A DNA stretch of 64,000 nucleotides. It comes from Streptomyces sp. 35G-GA-8 (GTDB taxonomy: Bacteria; Actinomycetota; Actinomycetes; Streptomycetales; Streptomycetaceae). The translations under genes were made by a program, and so were the position numbers. The DNA lies in the NCBI RefSeq assembly GCF_023534745.1, contig NZ_JAMHJQ010000005.1, forward strand, positions 1 through 64,000. Direction: 5' to 3'. Shown here in pieces: positions 58,703-64,000 of this stretch. How positions within the stretch are numbered: the stretch's first letter is position 1; each line of letters opens with the position of its first letter. Under the pieces are notes generated by a model. That model did no database searches. It saw nothing but the letters and a program-made list of their open reading frames with translations, and was not told the DNA's origin.

Positions 58703-59320
58703 ATGGCGGACATGTGGGCGTTTCGGGACGCGGTCGATCGCTGGGCAGCCGGCGGCCCCGGCGGACCGGCGAGTGAACTGGCCGTGCGGCTGAGGTTGGG
58801 CACGGCGGTGCTGCTGGAAGGTGCCAGTGACCTCGCGGCCGTCGAGGCGCTGGCCACACGGCGTCGCCGGGACCTTGCCGCCGAAGGGGTGTGTGTGGTG
58901 TCGATGGGCGGGGCGATGAGCATAGGCCGCTACGCCGGCCTGCTCGGGCTGCCCGGCCTTGGTCTGCGCCTGACGGGACTGTGTGACGAGGGCGAGCAGC
59001 GCTTCTACGACCGCGCCTTGACGCGGGCCGGAGCGCCGGGGCGGGGCTTCTTCGTCTGCGCGGCGGACCTGGAGGACGAGCTCATCCGCGCGCTGGGCAC
59101 GGAGAAGGTCGAGGAGATCATCCACGCCGAGGGCGACCTGCGTGCCTGGGAGACATTCCTGCGCCAGCCCGCACAGCGGGGTAGGCCCCGCCCACAGCAG
59201 CTGCGGCGCTTTCTCGGCACGAAGAAGGGCCGCAAGATCCGCTACGGCCGTCTCCTGGTCGAAAACCTCGCTCCCGGCCGGACACCGGCCCCGTTGGACG
59301 ACCTCTTCACGAGCCTGTGA
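58703..59320 (+). CDS. Stand-alone TOPRIM-domain protein (OLD-nuclease-like)
   Basis: 205 residues from ATG 58703. A TOPRIM core is visible: acidic VLLEGASDLAAVEALA, glycine-rich VVSMGGAMSIGRYAGLLG, and LCDEGEQRFY with the metal-binding acidic cluster, then CAADLEDELIRALG. In OLD-family nucleases this domain is fused to an ABC ATPase; here no ATPase gene is adjacent. TOPRIM domains cut or join nucleic acids or hydrolyse nucleotides with Mg. The preceding transposase remnant and nearby small proteins suggest an accessory region. A role in defence or repair is possible but not shown. Confidence 0.82.
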   Translation: MADMWAFRDAVDRWAAGGPGGPASELAVRLRLGTAVLLEGASDLAAVEALATRRRRDLAAEGVCVVSMGGAMSIGRYAGLLGLPGLGLRLTGLCDEGEQRFYDRALTRAGAPGRGFFVCAADLEDELIRALGTEKVEEIIHAEGDLRAWETFLRQPAQRGRPRPQQLRRFLGTKKGRKIRYGRLLVENLAPGRTPAPLDDLFTSL

Positions 59321-59386
59321 CGGACTGTCCTGCCGCGCGGCGTGAATCCGATTGCGCCTTCCTGGCCGGCTGCGCATCCTGCTGGG

Positions 59387-60256
59387 ATGCGCTTCTCCAT
59401 CAACATCCCCAACTTCGGCGACTTCGCCGACCCCCGAAACGTCGCGACCGTAGCGACTGCCGCCGAACAGGCCGGCTGGGACGGCCTCTTCGTCTGGGAC
59501 CACGTACTGCACCGGCAGCATCAGGGGCGTCCCTTCGGAGACCCCTGGATGCTGCTGACCGCCGCCGCGCTGGCGACCTCCCGGATCCGATTGGGCACCC
59601 TACTGACACCGGTCCCCCGTTATCGTCCGCAGCAACTCGCCCGCCAAGTGGCCACCTTGGACCACCTCAGCGGCGGTCGGGTCATCTTCGCGGCGGGCCT
59701 GGGCGGTCCGGTCGAGGACGAATACCGCAGCTTCGGCGACACCGCCGAGCCGCGGCTCCTCGCCGAGCGGCTGGACGAGGGACTGGAGTTGTTGGGGCAC
59801 CTCTGGTCCGGCCGGCCGGTGGACCACCACGGCCGGCACTATGAGGTCCGGGACGTGACGCTGCTGCCCGCCACCGTGCAGCAGCCCCGTCCACCGGTGT
59901 GGATCGGCGGGTTCTGGCCGCGACGTGCGCCCATGCGGCGGGCAGCACGGTGGGACGGCGCGGTGCCCCTGTTCGAGACGGCCCGGCATGGTCACGTACC
60001 GGATGCGGCGGAGGTACGGGAACTGGTCGCCTACGTGCGCAAGCAGCGCACAGCGGCCGGGGCCGAGCACCCCTTCGAGTTCGTGCTCGGCGGAGCCACG
60101 CCCCCGGACGCGGCCAAAGCCAAGGACGTGATCGGCCGGCTGCACGACGCCGGCGCCACCTGGTGGGACGAGCGGCAGGTTCAGACCGGCCCCGACCTGG
60201 ACCGTCTGCCCCCGGTGCTACGCCGCATCGAGGCGGGGCCTCCGGTGATCCGATGA
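59387..60256 (+). CDS. LLM-class flavin-dependent oxidoreductase
   Basis: 289 residues from ATG 59387. Luciferase-like monooxygenase features: [61 protein letters not shown] and PPVWIGGFWPRRAPMRRAARWDGAVPL. It lies in the F420/FMN-dependent (beta/alpha)8 group that acts on small molecules. Substrate unknown. It stands alone, with hypothetical genes downstream. Confidence 0.92.
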   Translation: MRFSINIPNFGDFADPRNVATVATAAEQAGWDGLFVWDHVLHRQHQGRPFGDPWMLLTAAALATSRIRLGTLLTPVPRYRPQQLARQVATLDHLSGGRVIFAAGLGGPVEDEYRSFGDTAEPRLLAERLDEGLELLGHLWSGRPVDHHGRHYEVRDVTLLPATVQQPRPPVWIGGFWPRRAPMRRAARWDGAVPLFETARHGHVPDAAEVRELVAYVRKQRTAAGAEHPFEFVLGGATPPDAAKAKDVIGRLHDAGATWWDERQVQTGPDLDRLPPVLRRIEAGPPVIR

Positions 60257-60419
60257 TCCGTTCGAGGGACCGCCGAGCTTGTCGATGGGTGCCCTTCGCA
60301 CTCGTAGTGAGAGAACCCGGCGAACGGCTCGTGCCAGCCAGGCATCGGGGTCTCCATCTCCAACCCCTGCAAGGCATGCGGGGGAGACCGTCTACGGAAC
60401 AGCTCCTGGACTGGCCGTC

Positions 60420-60791
60420 ATGAGCTACACCTTCGACATCAGTGACGACACGATCTGGAGCCCGGCCAATTCCGTCGCGCGCATCTTCCTGGGAACGGTG
60501 AAGACGCTCTCGGAGGAATATCGTGTGCCGTCCGGATTCGGAGACGACCTCATGGGGATGGTGGAAATCGATCCCCTGGAGTTCACCGATTTCGTGCAGC
60601 GGGTTCTCGCCGAACGAGCACAGAGCCTGCACCTGCACAAGAGCATGATGCTGGATGGAATCCTGCCGATCCTCATCGCCATGGCGTTCAGAGGAAAGCT
60701 GGGAGTCTGTGCCCGCACGCCAGGGGAGAGTGTCTACCTCGAAGAGGTGAGGGCGCGGAAGCTGCCCATGCTCGCAGCGTCGGACTACTGA
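60420..60791 (+). CDS. Hypothetical protein (small soluble Streptomyces family, possibly DUF6086)
   Basis: 123 residues from ATG 60420, beginning MSYTFDISDDTIWSPANSVA. Mixed alpha/beta composition, no signal peptide. The opening and the acidic EIDPLEFTDFVQRVL remind me of a short Streptomyces family annotated DUF6086, but I cannot verify this. No catalytic motif is visible. It is one of several small soluble proteins in this stretch. Confidence 0.65.
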   Translation: MSYTFDISDDTIWSPANSVARIFLGTVKTLSEEYRVPSGFGDDLMGMVEIDPLEFTDFVQRVLAERAQSLHLHKSMMLDGILPILIAMAFRGKLGVCARTPGESVYLEEVRARKLPMLAASDY

Positions 60792-60856
60792 AGTTGAATG
60801 AGTAATGAGTAAGGTCGGGCTTGCGCGGTCTTCTGCTGATCCGCCAAGATCTGCGC

Positions 60857-61351
60857 GTGGCGGAGCACAAAGAAGATCTGGTGTCCTTGTTGCGCGAGCT
60901 CGACGACCCCGAGTGGCTGGAGTGGCCTCGCAGTTACAACCGTGGTGAGATTGGCGCGCTGTTCAACGTTCTCGTGGCGCGGCTTGAGGACGACTTCGCC
61001 GCGCCATGTGTCAGCGAGCGGGACACACAGGACTCCAGTGAGTACGGGCGGGTCACCGTGCCGGCCGATGCGACGGTGTGCGGAACCCGCATCGTTGTCT
61101 GCGTGAGCAAGTTCGGTTCTCTGGCGCTGGTCTGCGCCGACAACCCCGGCGCCTTCCTGGGCACGGGGGAAGCGCAAGCCGAGGGCGAGTTGGACGCTGC
61201 GGATCTGGACAAGGTGATGGGGACATTGGCCGACCTCGGGTACGCGGTCGTTCCCGAGGAGCTATTGGAGTGCGACTACGCAGGGCCGAGCCAACTGCCC
61301 TGGCATGATCGGCGTCCCAGCTGGTGGGACCGCTTCTTCGGCAGCTTCTGA
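60857..61351 (+). CDS. Hypothetical protein
   Basis: About 164 residues from GTG 60857 (TTG 60821 is possible but less likely). Starts VAEHKEDLVSLLRELDDPEW and ends with an aromatic cluster (RRPSWWDRFFGSF). Acidic and soluble, with a mixed alpha/beta pattern reminiscent of immunity-like proteins, but no recognisable family. No ribosome site stands out. Confidence 0.6.
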   Translation: MAEHKEDLVSLLRELDDPEWLEWPRSYNRGEIGALFNVLVARLEDDFAAPCVSERDTQDSSEYGRVTVPADATVCGTRIVVCVSKFGSLALVCADNPGAFLGTGEAQAEGELDAADLDKVMGTLADLGYAVVPEELLECDYAGPSQLPWHDRRPSWWDRFFGSF

Positions 61352-61742
61352 CAATTGTGCGATCAAGGACATTCCGGTGCCCGCGATACAGCCGCGTAGA
61401 TCGTGGAAGTCCCGCCGACAGAAGCCCTTCGACTCGTTCTTTGTGCCCCGGTACTCGCGGATGGGTTGATCAGCCGGGGCCGCTCACCCTGCTCGTAACT
61501 GGTCATGCCCGTCATCGACACTCGGCCGGAGTCCCGGACCCGGACCCCCACGATGGGAGTCCGGCCGATGCGGCCCCATGTTCCGGCGCGCGGCGCAGCT
61601 CTGGTCGGGTTAGCCCCACCTCGTAGAGGGAGGCTGGCTCCAGGGACCGGATGATCGCCTCCGGGATAGCTTCCCGTTCTGGGGGGTTCCGGCCCCCGGC
61701 CCCCGCGGAAAGACGCCGCCTCTTACAAGCCGAAAGTCCTCC
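61352..61742. other. Intergenic region with no gene
   Basis: About 390 bp with broken reading frames and mixed composition. It presumably carries the promoter of the membrane-protein gene. I see no repeat, hairpin or RNA gene here. Confidence 0.5.
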
Positions 61743-62576
61743 ATGAACAGCCTCGAACCCCTGTCCCGCCTCACCGCCGCGCCACGGAGGCAGATCGGCC
61801 TCCTGACCTCCCTGGCCGGAGCGCTCCTCGTTGCCTTCTTCCTCGCGCCCAACGCGCTGGCCCGGAGTTCCGTCAATACGGCGAACGTCGGCGATTCCTT
61901 CAGCCGGGGATTCGTCGCCTATTGGGGCTCCGGCAGCCGGGACTTCCCCGCCCAGCTGGAAGCCACTGTCACCTTCTGGTTCCGCTTCCATCTCGTCAAG
62001 GCCGGTGTCTCCGCGCTGCTCCTCGTGGTGTCCGTGGCGCTCGGTGTCGTCCTCTGGCGGCGTTTTCGGCAGCAGCTCAGCGGGCGGGTCGGCCGGGTTC
62101 CCTTCCTGTTGCCCGGGGTCCCCGTCGGGGTGCTCGGGCTCTTCGCCCTTGTGGCGCTGGTGGCCAATCTGCAGGGCGCGGCGGCTCCGTTCGCCTCGTT
62201 GCTGCCCATGCTGACGGGCGATGGCGCGGACGACGAACTCAGCGCGACCCTCGCCCAGGTTCAACAGCAACTCGCTGTCGCTCCCGGCGGTCAGCACTCC
62301 CCCGCCCTCACCCTCATGATCAGCGAGTTCGCCACCTACCACGCCGTTCTGGCCGGCATGGCCGCCCTGCTCGCGCTCGCGCTGGCCGGTGCGAGTGTCG
62401 TGTTGTGGAGGCGGCTGAAGACGTCGTCCGACGTACGCGCGAGGCGCGCGATGAAGTTCGGCGGTACCGCATCGGCGCTCCTGGCAGCCGTTGTGCTCGT
62501 CATCGCCTTCGCGAACACCACGAATGCGGCGGACTCACCCCAGGCGCTCGCCAACTTCTTCGCCGGGGGGTGGTGA
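61743..62576 (+). CDS. Multi-pass membrane protein, unknown
   Basis: 277 residues from ATG 61743. Four hydrophobic segments are evident: LLTSLAGALLVAFFLAP, AGVSALLLVVSVALGVVLW, FLLPGVPVGVLGLFALVALV and a later AVLAGMAALLALALAGASVVLW, plus one near the C-terminus (LLAAVVLVIAFA). An extracytoplasmic loop follows the first. The topology resembles small Streptomyces tat- or antibiotic-locus membrane proteins, but no family motif is visible. The reading frame has strong codon bias and seems genuine. Confidence 0.72.
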   Translation: MNSLEPLSRLTAAPRRQIGLLTSLAGALLVAFFLAPNALARSSVNTANVGDSFSRGFVAYWGSGSRDFPAQLEATVTFWFRFHLVKAGVSALLLVVSVALGVVLWRRFRQQLSGRVGRVPFLLPGVPVGVLGLFALVALVANLQGAAAPFASLLPMLTGDGADDELSATLAQVQQQLAVAPGGQHSPALTLMISEFATYHAVLAGMAALLALALAGASVVLWRRLKTSSDVRARRAMKFGGTASALLAAVVLVIAFANTTNAADSPQALANFFAGGW

Positions 62577-62765
62577 CACAGCCATCGAACGGAGCATCAG
62601 ACCAGTGTCCGGCGGCGGAACCGCCTCCTCCCGTCGACCAGCACGCACATGCTGGACCGGAGGTCGGAATGACCGGTCGGCGACATGACGGTCAGCATCC
62701 TTCGCTCTGGAACAGGCCAGAGGTATCAGCCGTCCGCTGTCAGTGGTGGTCGCTAGCCTGTCCGC

Positions 62766-63287
62766 GTGATGTCTACCGATGATCGACAGTTCCCTGCCGC
62801 ACTCGCCGCCGCACTCGCTTTGCCCTTTGACTACGACGAAGGAATCGACTTCGAGCCCTTCCCGGCCTTTCTGTCTGCTGAGGACACCACCGACTGGCTC
62901 CGGGCCTGGACCGGGAACTCGGAGGTGAGCGGAGACAGCTTCCGTGTGTTCGGCCAGGACGGCACTGGCGGATATGTCGCGTTCTGGCTGATCCGCCCGA
63001 ACCACCCTCTCGTGGACCAGCCTCTTGTCTTTCTTGGATCCGAAGGCGAGACCGGTGTCCTGGCGCGCGATCTCGGGGACTTCCTGTGGGTGCTCGCCGG
63101 GGGCTTCGGCCCCTGGGAAGCCATGGCCGAATCCGACCCCGACTCGCCCCAGCGTCTCCGTCCGGAACTCGCCGCCGTGGCGAAGCGATTCGCCCCTGAC
63201 CGAGGGCGGTCGGCAACGGCGATCATCGAGCAGGCGACCCAGGAGTTTCCGGGGTTCGAGGACACAATCCTGGAACTCTGCCGCTGA
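62766..63287 (+). CDS. SMI1/KNR4 (SUKH)-like protein
   Basis: 173 residues from GTG 62766 (ATG 62769 is also possible). The central pattern GGYVAFWLIRPNHPLVDQPLVFLGSEGETGVLA followed by LGDFLWVLAGGFGPWEAM is typical of Streptomyces SMI1/KNR4-like proteins, a superfamily that includes immunity proteins against nuclease and other polymorphic toxins. No toxin gene is adjacent, so it may be an orphan immunity gene or serve another role. Confidence 0.75.
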   Translation: MMSTDDRQFPAALAAALALPFDYDEGIDFEPFPAFLSAEDTTDWLRAWTGNSEVSGDSFRVFGQDGTGGYVAFWLIRPNHPLVDQPLVFLGSEGETGVLARDLGDFLWVLAGGFGPWEAMAESDPDSPQRLRPELAAVAKRFAPDRGRSATAIIEQATQEFPGFEDTILELCR

Positions 63288-63408
63288 ACTCGGGCGGACC
63301 ATCCCCTGGAAACCTCGTCCCGATCCGCATCCGGCCGGGCATGACGTTCGTATGGTGCGATGACACGAGCCGCTCGGTCGAGAGTCCTCGATCCCCCGCG
63401 AGACGTCG

Positions 63409-64000
63409 TCAGGACGCGGCGTCGAAGACCCGCGTGAACCTGCCGTTGATGGTCGTGCCGGCTTGCTGGAGCTGCGCCATGCCCGCCAGGTACGGGTAAG
63501 GGAAGGCGAGTGTGGGCGTGGTCAGTTGGTCGAGGGCCGCGAGCTCGTCGGGCGTGAACGTGACAGGCAGGGCCGACAGGGCGCTGTCCAGGTGGGCCAC
63601 GCTGCGGGTGCCGATGATGGGCGAGGTGACCAGCGGCTGCTGAAGCACCCAGGCGAGTGCGACCGCGGCGACGGTGCTGCCCTGCCGCGTCGCGATGTCG
63701 CCGAGGGCGTCCAGCACCTCGAAGGTGTGTTCCGACAGGCGGGCTCGGGTCGCCTGTGCGCCCGCCCGTGCCGCGCCCGCGGGGGTACGGTCGGCGCGGG
63801 TGTAGCGGCCGGACAGAACGCCCGCGGCGAGCGGGCTCCAGGGGGTGATCCCGAGCCGCAGCTCGTGGGCGACGCCGAAGATCTCGCTCTCGGCGCTGCG
63901 GGCCAGCAGCGAGTACTCGGGCTGAAGCGCCACGATCGGCGACCAGCCGCGGAACTCGGCGATGGTCGCCGCGCGGCCGATCGCCCAGCCGGGTACGTCG
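63409..64000 (-). CDS. Aldo/keto reductase, C-terminal part (5' end outside the window)
   Basis: The frame is open to the right edge and reads about 196 residues: GWAIGRAATIAEFRGWSP, VALQPEYSLLARSAESEI, LGITPWSPLAAGVLSGRYTR, VAAVALAWVLQQPLVTSPIIGTRS and AHLDSALSALPVTFTPDELA. These are the late strands and NADPH-binding helices of the AKR barrel, including the conserved IIGTRS element. Catalytic Asp, Tyr, Lys and His lie upstream of the window. The substrate is unknown. Confidence 0.95.
   Translation of the reverse strand, partial: DVPGWAIGRAATIAEFRGWSPIVALQPEYSLLARSAESEIFGVAHELRLGITPWSPLAAGVLSGRYTRADRTPAGAARAGAQATRARLSEHTFEVLDALGDIATRQGSTVAAVALAWVLQQPLVTSPIIGTRSVAHLDSALSALPVTFTPDELAALDQLTTPTLAFPYPYLAGMAQLQQAGTTINGRFTRVFDAAS

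Noticed and set aside
61352-61742. Possible insertion-sequence fragment
   Set aside because: Short frames gave no recognisable transposase motif and no terminal repeats.

Overview
This is GC-rich actinobacterial chromosome, almost certainly Streptomyces or a close relative. The signs are strong G/C bias at third codon positions, GTG starts, ATGA/GTGA-coupled operons, modular type I PKS genes and many TetR, MarR, LysR and WYL regulators. I have no named match for the strain or its products. All family calls come from motifs read by eye.

Layout: (1) 1-15.1 kb is the start of a type I PKS assembly line read leftwards, continuing off the left edge. It holds a loading module with a vestigial KS, two full modules, and the KS-AT start of the next protein. 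About 2 kb without a convincing gene follows, then a GNAT gene. (2) 17.7-31.0 kb is an eleven-gene leftward unit. A siderophore-type ABC importer (lipoprotein, two FecCD permeases, ATPase) is followed by a 44-residue precursor peptide gene, azole/azoline RiPP maturation genes (C protein, CocE-like hydrolase, YcaO, SagB-like dehydrogenase) and a heterodimeric ABC transporter. Two 7-1-7 AT-rich palindromes of the Zur/Fur type lie before the lipoprotein gene and just before the precursor gene. A beta-propeller gene diverges from the first. The arrangement suggests a metal-repressed ribosomal peptide metallophore, possibly for zinc, and is the most interesting locus here. (3) 32.5-42.7 kb holds accessory genes: TetR and hydrolase, aquaporin and PP2C phosphatase, an SDR and TetR pair sharing an operator, NUDIX, VOC, cyanase, WYL regulator and NIPSNAP.

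(4) 42.7-49.7 kb looks like a biological-conflict (putative anti-phage) locus: a degenerate Nudix-like protein divergent from a 1506-residue caspase/STAND-NTPase/WD40-like protein, followed by an LCAT-like lipase. (5) 49.8-56.6 kb holds a dialkylglycine decarboxylase with a divergent LysR gene, a RidA/MarR pair with two matching operators, and secreted GH76 and GH5 enzymes. (6) 56.9-64 kb is a patch of small hypothetical genes, a decayed IS630-type transposase, a stand-alone TOPRIM protein, an LLM oxidoreductase, a membrane protein, a SMI1/KNR4-like protein and the 3' end of an aldo/keto reductase gene.
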